Shown piece after piece: positions 35,113-46,300 of a stretch of 64,000 bases of DNA (positions are counted from its first letter, which is position 1; the number at the start of each line of letters is the position of its first letter). Source of the DNA: Enterococcus raffinosus. Lineage in GTDB: Bacteria; Bacillota; Bacilli; Lactobacillales; Enterococcaceae. The stretch spans positions 1 through 64,000 of the forward strand of contig NZ_JXLA01000002.1 of the NCBI RefSeq assembly GCF_001886185.1, read 5' to 3'. Position numbers and translations under genes: made by a program. The notes beneath the pieces were generated by a model that had not been told where the DNA came from, ran no database searches, and saw only the letters and a program-made list of their open reading frames with translations.

Positions 35113-35862
35113 ATGAAAACATATAAAACGTCTGAAGTTGCTAAGATAGTCGGCCTGCACCCGAATACGATTCGACGCTATGAGGAGTGGGAACTCATAC
35201 CCATTCCTCCAAGAGCCGAAAATGGGTATCGCGTTTTTACGGACTATCACATTGAGACAATAAAAATTGCCCAGATCGCTTTTCAAATCGAAGTATTGCA
35301 GTCAGGTTTACGAATGACTATGGTGGAGATGGTTAAGGCGGTGGCGCGGTATGATTTTGAAAAAGCGCAGTCACTGTTGGAGGATTATCTGGCTTCGGTG
35401 GATCAAGAAATTACTCGAGCAAACGAAGTGATTGTAGTGGTGGAGGAGCTTCTTGCTGGGAAAACAGAGGAGCCGGCTCTTTTTCTTACTAGGAGCGAGG
35501 CAGCAGAGTATTTGGAGGTTACCTCCGAATCTCTGAGAAATTGGGAACGAAATGGACTGCTGGCAATCAAAAGAAGGAAGAATAATTATCGCACCTACGA
35601 TACAGAGGATATCAAGCGACTAAAAATTATTCGTACGTTACGATCAGCCAAGTATTCTCTGGCAGCTATTTTGCGCATGTTGAACGCAATTGACCAAGAA
35701 AAGCAGGATATCAAATCTTTACTCAACCCGGTCGATCCCGATGAGAGTATTCTTACTGCTTGTGACAATTTAATCGATTCACTGGAAAAGGCGAAGTCTA
35801 ATGCCTGTGAATTGAAAGAACTAGTTAAGAAATTACAGCAGCGCTTTTTTAAAAATAACTAA
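35113..35862 (+). CDS. MerR-family protein with two DNA-binding domains
   Basis: A 249-residue protein. The first MerR helix-turn-helix (about 1-70, YKTSEVAKIVGLHPNTIRRYE then NGYRVFTDYH) and a second one (about 120-190, LTRSEAAEYLEVTSESLRNWE then NNYRTYDTEDIKRL) are joined by a helical linker. A C-terminal coiled coil ends the protein. Most MerR proteins have only one HTH and a ligand or metal domain; here no cysteine-rich or ligand domain is seen. The protein follows helD directly and may control it. Ribosome site GAGGAAAG. Confidence 0.85.
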   Translation: MKTYKTSEVAKIVGLHPNTIRRYEEWELIPIPPRAENGYRVFTDYHIETIKIAQIAFQIEVLQSGLRMTMVEMVKAVARYDFEKAQSLLEDYLASVDQEITRANEVIVVVEELLAGKTEEPALFLTRSEAAEYLEVTSESLRNWERNGLLAIKRRKNNYRTYDTEDIKRLKIIRTLRSAKYSLAAILRMLNAIDQEKQDIKSLLNPVDPDESILTACDNLIDSLEKAKSNACELKELVKKLQQRFFKNN

Positions 35863-35875
35863 AAAAGCGTTTGCA
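35862..35875 (+). promoter_or_regulatory. cre-like site before the phospho-beta-glucosidase
   Basis: AAAAAGCGTTTGCA fits 11 of 14 cre positions and overlaps the -35 of the promoter, as in the lacT leader. Confidence 0.5.
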
Positions 35876-35900
35876 TCAATTGGATTTGTAGTGCTATACT
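35871..35900 (+). promoter_or_regulatory. Promoter of the GH1 gene at 36051
   Basis: TTGCAT (35871-35876) and TATACT (35895-35900) are 18 bases apart, about 20 bases before a RAT. Confidence 0.6.
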
Positions 35901-35921
35901 TTTATAGAAATAAATACAAAT

Positions 35922-35951
35922 GGATAGTGATTGCCAAAAGCAAGCTAAACC
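35922..35951 (+). promoter_or_regulatory. RAT element before the phospho-beta-glucosidase
   Basis: A 30-base element from GGATAGTGATTG to GCTAAACC, of the BglG/SacY RAT type, with internal pairing GC-AAAA-GC. The end overlaps the 5' arm of the terminator. The antiterminator protein is not encoded next to it. Confidence 0.75.
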
Positions 35952-36004
35952 TATTGATAAATTAAGCGTGATGAGCGCTTTATTTGTTGATGGGTTTTTA
36001 TTGT
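35947..36004 (+). terminator. Conditional terminator with RAT overlap
   Basis: AAACCTATTGATAAAT (35947-35962) pairs with ATTTGTTGATGGGTTT (35982-35997), with an inner AGCG/CGCT stem, followed by T-rich sequence. Overlap with the RAT makes it an antitermination switch. Confidence 0.75.
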
Positions 36005-36050
36005 TTTAATGGAACTATTCAAAAAATAATCAGAAGCGAGGATGAAGTGA

Positions 36051-37475
<1,425 letters not shown>

Positions 37476-37516
37476 TATGAACAAGGGAAGTCAGCGAATG
37501 TGACTTCCCTTGCTAT

Positions 37517-39553
37517 TTAAACGTTCATTGCTGCTTCATAAGCTGCCCAAATGGCATCCATGACATTTGTTGGTTTTTTGGCATCTCCAATAAGGTGCAC
37601 ATGATCTGCTTTAATCGCATGATACAACGCGTCATCTGGAATGTAACCAACAGAAACGATAATATCATCTGCTGGGATTTCATGTAGTTTAGGCATTCCT
37701 TGTACACCTAGAGCAAACATATGTTGTGCACGATTGGCAACGTTTGGATAATTTTTAACTGTCTCCGTTACAAAAGCAGTCCCATCCGCAAAATTATCAA
37801 CCACCGAATTCTTCAAGACCGTCACTTGATAATAATCTAAAAGTTCCATCATCATGTTGTAATTAGCCGCTGACAAACCAAAGGCATTTAAAATCGTCTC
37901 ACTTGCTTCAACAATCGTTACTTTTTTCCCTTTCTTCGCTAGATCATAAGCGATTTCACAGCCTGTTAGTCCACCTCCGACAACGACCACGTTTTCGCCT
38001 TCAATTTCTTTATAGCGTAACGCATCAATCGCATAAGTCACATGATCACTATCAAAGCCAGGAGTGTCTAAACGGCGTTCATTTGCTCCTGTAGCAACAA
38101 AGATTTCATCATAACCTTTCGTTTGTGCTTCAGTAACTTCGCTATTCATATGAATCGTCACGTGTAAGTCCTTCATTTGTTTTTTGTACCAAGCCAAAAG
38201 TTGACGATCATCCTCTTTAAAGTCGGGAGTAGACGCAACTACAAATACACCTCCCAGCTGATCTGTCTTCTCAAACAAATCAACCTCATGTCCACGAATC
38301 GCTGCCACTCGAGCAGCCTCCATGCCACCGATACCGCCACCGACCACCATCACTTTTTTCTTCGTATCAGAAGGAGTCAACGCATAGCTCTTTTCGCGAC
38401 CGCAGGCAGGATTCACTGCACAAGAAATGTCCTTGAATTGGAAAATTCGACCTAAACAGCCCTGATGGCAATAGATACATGGACGAACATCATCTAAACG
38501 GCCTTGAGAAAATTTCTGCGGTGCATAAGGATCAGCTAACAGTGGACGTCCCATTCCCATAATATCTAGTTTTCCTTCCGCAATCACTTGATTGGCTAGG
38601 GCTGGATCATCGAATCTTCCGGCACAAGCGACAGGGATAGAAACAACTTCTTTCACTTTCATGACGTCTTCCAGATTGCAGGCTTTCGGCATGTACATTG
38701 GCGGGTGTGCCCAGAACCATGAGTCGTAGCTTCCATTATCACAATTCAACATATCATAGCCGAATTCCTCCAGTTTTTTAGCAACAATAAAGGATTCTTC
38801 ATAATCGCGTCCTTTTTCTTCAAACGTTTCTCCTGGAATGGCGCCACGATTAAAATCTTTCACATAGCTTTTAACACTATAGCGCATAGATACTGGGAAG
38901 TTTTGGCCACAGGCATCTTTGATCGCTTCCACGATTTCCTTAATGATTCGCAGACGATTTTCTAATGAGCCGCCGTATTCGTCCGTTCGACGATTGAAGA
39001 AGGAGATAGCGAATTGATCCAGTAGATAGCCTTCATGCACAGCATGAATTTCCACACCGTCGCCGCCAGCTTCTTGAACAAGCTTCGCTCCTTTGGCAAA
39101 GTTTTGGATATATTCTTTGATTTCTTCTCTCGACATTCCGCGATCTGTTTTGGTCGGGTCCCAAACGTTTTGAATCGGAGCAGGGGCAGGGCAGATGCCA
39201 ACTAATCCGTGATTCGCTCGACCAGTTAAAGCGGTTAATTGAACAAAAACTTTGCTGCCAGCTTCATGAACCCCATCCATCAAATACTTCATTTCTTTGA
39301 CATAGCCTTCAGGATTATTCAGGATACAAAAGCCCATGTTGGCCACAACGGGCATCAAGCCAGTGATAATTAACCCCGTACCGCCTTTTGCTCTCTCAAT
39401 ATAATAATCGGCGCCTTCTTTTGTATAGGCAACAGTCTCAGTGCTTAGCAAACGGGCGGAAAAGACACCCATTGGCATCATGGCAATACGATTGGGGATT
39501 TCAACGGAACCAATTTGTAAAGGGGAAAACAACTGCTCAAATTTTGCTGTCAT
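37517..39553 (-). CDS. Old-yellow-enzyme/FAD fusion reductase (2,4-dienoyl-CoA-reductase-like)
   Basis: A 678-residue flavoenzyme of the FadH/BaiCD type. The N-terminal FMN TIM barrel (about 1-340, opening FSPLQIGSVEIPNRIAMMPM), a [4Fe-4S] cysteine cluster near 355-375 (CIYCHQGC, later CAVNPACG), then a FAD/NAD domain with GGGIGG (about 402) and GGGLTG (about 526). Relatives reduce C=C bonds of enoyl-CoA, bile-acid intermediates or other enones. The substrate is unknown. The AraC regulator at 39694 is divergent and probably controls it. Ribosome site AGGAGGAAG. Confidence 0.88.
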   Translation of the reverse strand: MTAKFEQLFSPLQIGSVEIPNRIAMMPMGVFSARLLSTETVAYTKEGADYYIERAKGGTGLIITGLMPVVANMGFCILNNPEGYVKEMKYLMDGVHEAGSKVFVQLTALTGRANHGLVGICPAPAPIQNVWDPTKTDRGMSREEIKEYIQNFAKGAKLVQEAGGDGVEIHAVHEGYLLDQFAISFFNRRTDEYGGSLENRLRIIKEIVEAIKDACGQNFPVSMRYSVKSYVKDFNRGAIPGETFEEKGRDYEESFIVAKKLEEFGYDMLNCDNGSYDSWFWAHPPMYMPKACNLEDVMKVKEVVSIPVACAGRFDDPALANQVIAEGKLDIMGMGRPLLADPYAPQKFSQGRLDDVRPCIYCHQGCLGRIFQFKDISCAVNPACGREKSYALTPSDTKKKVMVVGGGIGGMEAARVAAIRGHEVDLFEKTDQLGGVFVVASTPDFKEDDRQLLAWYKKQMKDLHVTIHMNSEVTEAQTKGYDEIFVATGANERRLDTPGFDSDHVTYAIDALRYKEIEGENVVVVGGGLTGCEIAYDLAKKGKKVTIVEASETILNAFGLSAANYNMMMELLDYYQVTVLKNSVVDNFADGTAFVTETVKNYPNVANRAQHMFALGVQGMPKLHEIPADDIIVSVGYIPDDALYHAIKADHVHLIGDAKKPTNVMDAIWAAYEAAMNV

Positions 39554-39693
39554 ACAATACTTCCTCCTTTGTTAAATAGTGTTGTGAAAATTTGATCAAA
39601 TAGTATAATTTAAGTATAGAACCTCTGATATCGCAAGCTATGATTTTAACGCACGTGGAGTATAACTATTGCGCGAGGGGAGCGGAAAAACGG

Positions 39694-40671
39694 ATGGTAA
39701 AAGGAAAAATCCATTGTTCTCAGTTTTCTAAATCGCAGGATTATTCAAATGGTTTGTCTCAGTTAAACTATCAATACACGATTAACAGCCCCAGAGAAAC
39801 ATTGTCTGCTTCAAAAATCTACCAATTGGATCCTTTCATTATCACCCACAGTATTGTTGATTGTTCGCAGGGAGTTTTTACCCGAAGTATCAAAGACCGA
39901 AAAGAATATTTAGGTTTTCGTTTTGTTAAAAATGGTTTCGAACGACATTTTGATGGACATCACACAAGTATTTTAAAAGACTACACGATTGGGATTTTTG
40001 ATTTACGAGCGACTAGTAACTATCAGCGTGAAAGAAGAACAGAAGGGATTAACTTATTCATTCCGAAGGATTGTCAAACAGAAAAACTTTTGGAGAGTCC
40101 TAAGAACAGTAGAATTATTAATGCAGAAAGAGGAATGGGGCGTAATTTGTTAGAGATGATTTTTCAGATGACAGAACAATTTTCCTTTTGTTCCGAAGAG
40201 GAGAGTCGATTGTTACTCAAACATTTTCTGCAACTTTTTTGTGAGTGGCTATCAGAGTCAGCTCCATTTTTGGATAGTCAAAACTATAACAGGTTATTGG
40301 TACGAGCGACGGATTTCATGCGTCTGAATTTAAAGGATTCTCAATTGACCATTGAGCAAACTGCTCACTATTGTCAAACCTCCATTCGTACTTTGCAAAA
40401 AATATTTCAAACCGCTGAGTTGTCATTTAGTCATTACTTAAATGATCTACGATTGACTTCGGCCGCAATTTCTTTGTATCAGACCAATCGCTTGATTACG
40501 GAAATTGCCTTTGAATGCGGCTTTAATAATTCCGCATACTTTAGTAAACGCTTCAAAGAAAAGTACCATTTATCTCCAATTCAGTATCGCAAAAAAACGC
40601 AAGAAATGATGAAAGTGAATGAAATGATAAAAACAAACTGCCCACTATTAATGAACTTTAACAAAAAATGA
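39694..40671 (+). CDS. AraC-family transcriptional regulator
   Basis: A 325-residue regulator. The C-terminal about 100 residues are the double HTH of AraC (LTIEQTAHYCQTSIRTLQKIF; LITEIAFECGFNNSAYFSKRFK; ending LSPIQYRKK). The N-terminal about 210 residues are a sensor domain without clear identity. The ATG at 39694 follows AGGGGAG at a longish 13-base distance; an in-frame ATG at 39640 has no ribosome site at all. It is divergent from the old-yellow-enzyme gene. Effector unknown. Confidence 0.85.
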   Translation: MVKGKIHCSQFSKSQDYSNGLSQLNYQYTINSPRETLSASKIYQLDPFIITHSIVDCSQGVFTRSIKDRKEYLGFRFVKNGFERHFDGHHTSILKDYTIGIFDLRATSNYQRERRTEGINLFIPKDCQTEKLLESPKNSRIINAERGMGRNLLEMIFQMTEQFSFCSEEESRLLLKHFLQLFCEWLSESAPFLDSQNYNRLLVRATDFMRLNLKDSQLTIEQTAHYCQTSIRTLQKIFQTAELSFSHYLNDLRLTSAAISLYQTNRLITEIAFECGFNNSAYFSKRFKEKYHLSPIQYRKKTQEMMKVNEMIKTNCPLLMNFNKK

Positions 40672-40677
40672 ATGACA

Positions 40678-40715
40678 AAAGCAGAATCCGCCTAAACATA
40701 AGCGGATTCTGCTTT
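40678..40715 (+). terminator. Terminator of the AraC gene
   Basis: AAAGCAGAATCCGC and GCGGATTCTGCTTT make a perfect 14-bp stem around a ten-base loop, followed by a T-rich stretch. Confidence 0.85.
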
Positions 40716-40724
40716 CACTTTTAG

Positions 40725-40860
40725 CTAATTGGGTCGCTTAATAAGACAGTATTCATCATAAGGAACCCTTGAACTATGGTGAACCTCAACTAGCTCAAAA
40801 CCGAAATGCGGATAAATTGGCACATTTGTTTCTGTCATAGTCTCTAAAATTCGCTAGAGA
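40725..40860 (-). pseudogene. C-terminal remnant of a GNAT acetyltransferase
   Basis: Read on the minus strand it gives RILETMTETNVPIYPHFGF and then VPYDEYCLIKRPN before a stop at 40725-40727. This is the familiar last strand-helix of GNAT acetyltransferases (T-N-x-x-Y-x-x-F-GF). The acetyl-CoA-binding part is missing; upstream the sequence changes to unrelated DNA at about 40860. No start codon or ribosome site. Confidence 0.7.
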
Positions 40861-41024
40861 GAATTTCTATACTTACGTCATTGAAAGACAATTATAGAGA
40901 CGAAATGTATCAATATCATTTAGATTGCTTTTCTTATAACGGGAAAATGTATTTTTTTGAATACAACGATGCAGCTAATGAGATTAGAGATTTTTCTAAG
41001 GAAATCAGAGAAATGGTTAATTAA
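40861..41024 (+). pseudogene. 3' remnant of an unidentified gene
   Basis: A plus-strand frame ending TAA 41022-41024 encodes about 50 residues, including DNYRDEMYQYHLDCFSYNGK and EIRDFSKEIREMVN. It has no start codon or ribosome site and abuts the GNAT remnant head to head, so both seem to be deletion debris. Not recognised. Confidence 0.5.
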
Positions 41025-41115
41025 AAAGGAAATCGTTCACTTTGTTACAAGCGCTTTCTTTGCTTTCGTTTCAGTTTTTTTGCATAATAAGTGAAAGTTT
41101 AGAGGAGTGGAAAAC

Positions 41116-41517
41116 ATGGCAACGATGGTATTTGTAAATTACCCAGTAAAAGATGTGCAGGCTTCAACGGAATTTTATGCAAAACTTGGTTTTAAGAAGA
41201 ATGAAGAGTTTTCTAATGAGCGTTCTAGTTCAATGGTATGGGATGATCATTTTTGGATCATGCTGTTAGAATACGATTTTTATAATTTATTCCTTAAAAA
41301 TAAAAAAATTGCAGATACAAAAAGTCAAAGTGGCACCCTGACAGCTTTTTCTGTAGAAAGTCCAGCGGCGGTTAAAAAAATTGCGGAAGCTGCAAAAGTG
41401 AATGGTGGAGACTATTTCAGTGTTGATATGGGAATTCCTGAAGATCAAATGTTTAGCTTAGAAGTAATGGATTTAGATGGCAATCAATTTGAACCTGTTT
41501 GGATGGCTGAAAATTAA
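41116..41517 (+). CDS. VOC-family (glyoxalase/bleomycin-resistance-like) protein
   Basis: A 133-residue vicinal-oxygen-chelate fold protein: MVFVNYPVKDVQASTEFYAKLGF opening and MDLDGNQFEPVWM ending. In glyoxalase-type members a His/Glu set binds a metal; here the last Glu (FEP) is present while the first position is an Asn/Tyr rather than His. It may be a lyase or a drug-binding protein, unknown. The ATG at 41116 follows AGAGGAG; the in-frame GTG at 41107 overlaps it. A cre-like AAGCGCTTTC lies about 60 bases upstream. Confidence 0.8.
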   Translation: MATMVFVNYPVKDVQASTEFYAKLGFKKNEEFSNERSSSMVWDDHFWIMLLEYDFYNLFLKNKKIADTKSQSGTLTAFSVESPAAVKKIAEAAKVNGGDYFSVDMGIPEDQMFSLEVMDLDGNQFEPVWMAEN

Positions 41518-41665
41518 TCGCGGGTCACGGAGCAATCCGTGATCTTTTTTGAATACTAAAAATGTTGCCTAAGCGTTAAAATATCCTTTTTCTCATTTTT
41601 TTACTATGATTTAGTAGTTAATGAAAAGAGAGAAGCTTTTGATTCACTAGAAAAGAGATGGGCAA

Positions 41666-43198
41666 ATGGTCACAGCAGAAAAAGATTACTTTGAAGAACT
41701 GTTTGATCGTGTAACATTCAATCAACGACGGATGGTTTTATTACTGAATGAAAAAGGTGGACGTTGGGTCACTCGCGAGTGGCTAAGTGAAAAACTAGGA
41801 CTGAGTAAACGAATGACATTAAACATAATAAACAGTCTTTCAGAGAAAATAGAGAGTCTTCATTCAGAAAAATTTTCCTTCCAACAATCAAAAGGAAAAG
41901 GGGTTCGATTAATTGTTGGGCTAGATGCAGATGTGTATAATCTAGTGACAGAAATTGTCAAAGACTGTTCCACTGTAGTCCTTTTGAAAGCTTTAATTAT
42001 GGATGAATTCACTAGTGTACGTGACTACGCATTAGAACACTTTATCAGTGAATCAACTGTTCGAAGAGATATGAGTAAGGTACAAAAATTGTTAGAACGC
42101 TATCATATCGAGATTGGAAGAGAAAATTTCCAATTACAGGGAGAAGAATATCAAATCCGCATGTGTATGGTTATTTTTTTCTGGAGCATTTTTCGAGGAA
42201 GCAGCTGGCCCTTTGACTATGTGAACGAGCAGCTAATTGATTCTTATGTAGATGAAGTTTTAAATAGTAAATTTACTGTGTATCCAAAAATTCCCTACAC
42301 TTACAAAAAACAACTATCATACATTTTTGCGGAGGCCATCATTCGAACAAGAAAAGGCAATATACTCAAAATGCCTGAAGCTTTAGAGACTCAGATAACG
42401 ACAAATCAGCTATATCCTAGATTTAAGGAGATCATTTGCCAGAAGCAAGGGGCAATAAACACAAAGCAGTCGGAGATTCCTTTCTTTTTTCTAGTATGGG
42501 TGTCTATGTCTAAAACCATTGATATTTTTAAGGATCCTATCATTCACGAGTTGTATCAGCAACAAAAAAATCAGAACACTTTGATTTATAGCGCAACAGA
42601 ATTAATGTTGAGGAGATTTCAGGACGAGTTCTTTCCTATTAAAAAGGAAGAGTATTTATGTTTCCGTAATTATATTTTGAGCAGTCACTTTTTTGCGATG
42701 TACTTTAAAGGCTTTAACACAGATATGACGGGAAATACGTATAAAGCAATCTTTTCTGAACGGTATCCGCACTTGGTGAAAAAGACACGTATCTTCGTGG
42801 AGTCTTTATATAAAGCATCTAAAAATCCAATTTTTTTGGAGGAAGATTTTTTACTAATCCCTTATTTAAAAAACAGCTTATTTTTTTCTGATCCTTGTCA
42901 ATTTGAGGTTCCATTAACGATTTTAGTTGAGAGCGATATGCCGAGTCTGATGACTAAAAATTTCATTAGACAACTACGTGGGTACTTCAGCTATTTATAT
43001 AATGTGACGATTACAGATATCTTTGAAACGTCAAGCAAGCATGCGGACGTTTTATTGACGACCGGAAATCTAAAGGACATGAAAGCAGCATATCCTGATG
43101 CACAAATAGTTGTAGTGAGCAAAAAATTATCCATGACAGATATAACCAGGATCAATCAAGCACTAGAAGAAATTTCAGAAAATAAAAAGAAAATCTAG
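41666..43198 (+). CDS. Mga/AtxA-family regulator (EbpR-like)
   Basis: A 510-residue regulator with two N-terminal HTH motifs (about 35-60, VTREWLSEKLGLSKRMTLNII, and about 125-150, SESTVRRDMSKVQKLL), a PRD-like central region and a C-terminal EIIB-like segment (ADVLLTTGN). This is the AtxA/Mga architecture. In Enterococcus faecalis, EbpR of this family sits next to and activates the pilus operon. Here it lies directly upstream of a giant adhesin gene with the same orientation, suggesting the same relation. The promoter distance between them is only 111 bases, with a terminator between. Confidence 0.85.
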   Translation: MVTAEKDYFEELFDRVTFNQRRMVLLLNEKGGRWVTREWLSEKLGLSKRMTLNIINSLSEKIESLHSEKFSFQQSKGKGVRLIVGLDADVYNLVTEIVKDCSTVVLLKALIMDEFTSVRDYALEHFISESTVRRDMSKVQKLLERYHIEIGRENFQLQGEEYQIRMCMVIFFWSIFRGSSWPFDYVNEQLIDSYVDEVLNSKFTVYPKIPYTYKKQLSYIFAEAIIRTRKGNILKMPEALETQITTNQLYPRFKEIICQKQGAINTKQSEIPFFFLVWVSMSKTIDIFKDPIIHELYQQQKNQNTLIYSATELMLRRFQDEFFPIKKEEYLCFRNYILSSHFFAMYFKGFNTDMTGNTYKAIFSERYPHLVKKTRIFVESLYKASKNPIFLEEDFLLIPYLKNSLFFSDPCQFEVPLTILVESDMPSLMTKNFIRQLRGYFSYLYNVTITDIFETSSKHADVLLTTGNLKDMKAAYPDAQIVVVSKKLSMTDITRINQALEEISENKKKI

Positions 43199-43207
43199 TT
43201 TTATGCC

Positions 43208-43244
43208 TTTCAAAAAGCGTTCCATAGCGGAGCGCTTTTTGAAA
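43208..43244 (+). terminator. Terminator between the Mga-type gene and the adhesin
   Basis: TTTCAAAAAGCG (43208-43219) pairs with CGCTTTTTGAAA (43233-43244). Thus the adhesin must have its own promoter in 43245-43295. Confidence 0.8.
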
Positions 43245-43309
43245 TTTATGAAAAGAATAATTTGATATAACTGAAACTAGCTGAAAAAAATAAGCGCGAG
43301 GTGTAAAAA

Positions 43310-46300
43310 ATGCAAAGAAAAAAAAGCTGCAATAAGTTCCTTCATATTTTTATGACGGTCTTAATATTAGTTAACACATTAACTTCACTCACTGTTTTTG
43401 CAGAGTCGAATGATCAACCGTTTTTGAAACTTGAAAAAATAAGTAAAGGAAAAACGGATGACCAATTAGATCTGCAGATTATGACAAGAAGTGGACAAGA
43501 AAATGAAAAAGTACAAGTATCACAACCTGTAATTCAACAGGCTGTCCTAGAGCAAGATGATCAGCGCATACCATTAACAGTAGAGAATGAACAGTCAATT
43601 ATTGTTCCTACTCAATCGACTGGAAGTGGTGTTATACATTTAACCCTAAAAGATACCAAAGACCTGTCTTCTGTAGATATCAGTGTTCAAGATCAGAAGC
43701 TGACTTACACATTTGGACAAACAAGTATGTCACAAACCGAGGAATCTTCAGAAGAAACTACCGAAAATTCAAAGGCAATCAGTAAGGAAAGCACGACAGA
43801 AATTGATTCTTCAAAACAGGAAAACGAGAACTCAGAAGCGAGCGAGACTCTTCAAAGTACAGAAGCGTCAACTGCAGATACAAAGGAAAAATCAGCAAAA
43901 GCAGATGAACCAACAGATATCCGTGACTATTTTCCAAATGGAAATGGAACGATCTTAACTGAATCCAAACTTGTTTATTTGGATGAAAATGGAGATGTGG
44001 TTGAGCCGCCAGTAACTGCCGATACGACAGTACGCATTTTCTATTCTTGGAGTATTCCAGAAGACGTTCGCCAGCAAATTGAACCAGGAGATTATTTTGA
44101 TTTCAAGCTACCTGATGAACTGAAACCAAAACAGACGCAGTCTGGAGAACTTAAAAATAACGACGGGGAAGTATATGCAAAGTATACAATAGATACCGAT
44201 GGAAACATTCGTTTTGAATTTACAGATGAGGTCAATAATCAAAGTGATATTAATGGAAGTTTCTTTTTTGATACAGAATTTAAAAAGGAGCACATTGATG
44301 GTCCAGGAGACATCACGATTCATTATCCAGTAGAGGACGATCTGCCACCCGTTAATATTGAGATTCGTCCCAACACGGATCAATCTATTGATAAAAAAGG
44401 TCATTTCGATCGTACACCAAATCCAAGCACAGTTGTTTGGACAGTTGATTTTAACCAGGGAATGAATCATTTAGATGAACCAAGCATCACTGAAAATTGG
44501 CCGACAGGAATTGAGTACAAATCGGTGAAAGTAATGGAATTGGAAATGAATCTTGATGGGACTGTTAAAGAAGTCGGACGAGAACTAAATCCGAATGAGT
44601 ATAAAGTCGACAAAAATGGAAATGTCACAATTCTTGGCGAAACGAACAAAGCGTATCGCTTAGTCTATCAAACAGACATCAGTGATTCTGCAAAACCAGA
44701 GAATGGTGGAAAAGTTAGTTTCACTAATAATGCTCAATTAACAGATAAGAACAACGATGATGGAATTGATGCAAAGGCAACCGTAACAAATAATTTTGGA
44801 AAACCTATTGAAAAGAATATGGTCGGCTACGATCCGAATAAACAGGAATTCGATTGGGCAATTAAGTACAACTATAATGAAAAGAAAATTTCGAAGGATT
44901 CCGCAGTTATAACAGATACGATTAGTAAAAACATGGATCTTGTTGATGATTCTGTAAAGCTTTATCCGATTACTTTTGATGAGAAAGGAAAAGAAGTTAA
45001 GGGGGATCCATTAATCGAAGGGAAAGATTATACGTTAGAACCCAATCCTGATGGCGAAGGTTTTGTAATAAAATTTCTTGACGATGTGGATGGCGCAATA
45101 CGGGTCGAATACAAAACAAAAGTTAATGGACTTGTCACTGACCCAACACAGGTAAGCAACAATGTTTCTACTGGCACTGGACAAACTGATGGAGACAAAG
45201 GAACCGCTCAACAACAAAATGTTATTAAAGACATTACAGATGTAAACTATGCGGACAAGAAAGTCGGTTGGAAAATTGCGGTCAATAAAAATCATTACCA
45301 TATGGAAAATCTAGTACTAACAGACACTTATGACCCTGTTCCCGGATTATCGATGGCAATCAAAGAAGATTTGACACCGGATTTTGAAATTCGCGATGTT
45401 ACTACAAACAAAGTTTTAGTTCCTGGAAAGGACTATGATCTTGAATTGTTGACAGATAGTTCTGGACAAAATGAAGTTGGATTTAAGGTTGTTTTTAAAG
45501 GAGACTATAACCCAACAGAATCTGAATTAGAGATTACTTACCACACTAATTTCGATGTCAGTCTGCTAGATCCTACGAACCCATCTATGGACCGATTCAA
45601 AAATAATATGCAAGCCGATTGGGAAGATGAACATGGTAATAAGCATCAGTCAGATGATGACAAAGATTTTAAGCCACATGATCCCTTTCAGTTAAATGCC
45701 CAAAAAAGCGGGACATATAACGCGCAAACAAAACATATTACTTGGACAATAGCAGTCAACCTCAGTCGGAATATTTTAGTTAATGCACAGTTAAAAGATG
45801 AAATAAAAGAAAATCAAGACTACATCGATGGTTCACTAAAAATCTATGAGGCTGAAGTGAATAAAGATGGTACGGTAGTGAAGAAGCAACCGGAAAAAAT
45901 AGTAAATGATGAGATGAAAAGCATTGATGAACCTAACAGCTCAAATGACCAAACACTACAGATTGATTTTCCAAATAATGTAGATAACACTTATTTAATC
46001 GAATTTGAGACATCAGTTGAAGGAAAAATTATTGAAGGTTCAAATCAATATACGAACGTCGCAAATTATGTAAACAATGATGATGAACGAGATGTTATCG
46101 GCGAGGTTGGTATCAAAAATGGTGGAAAATATGTTCAAAAAACGGGCGCACAGGATAGTGAAGATCCGGATTATGTGAATTGGCAAGCGGTTATAAATCC
46201 TTCACAGTCAACGTTGGATCATGTCGTGATCAAGGATGAGCCTTCAGATAATCAAGTGATTGATCAAGACTCGATAAAATTATACGAGACTACTGTCGCA

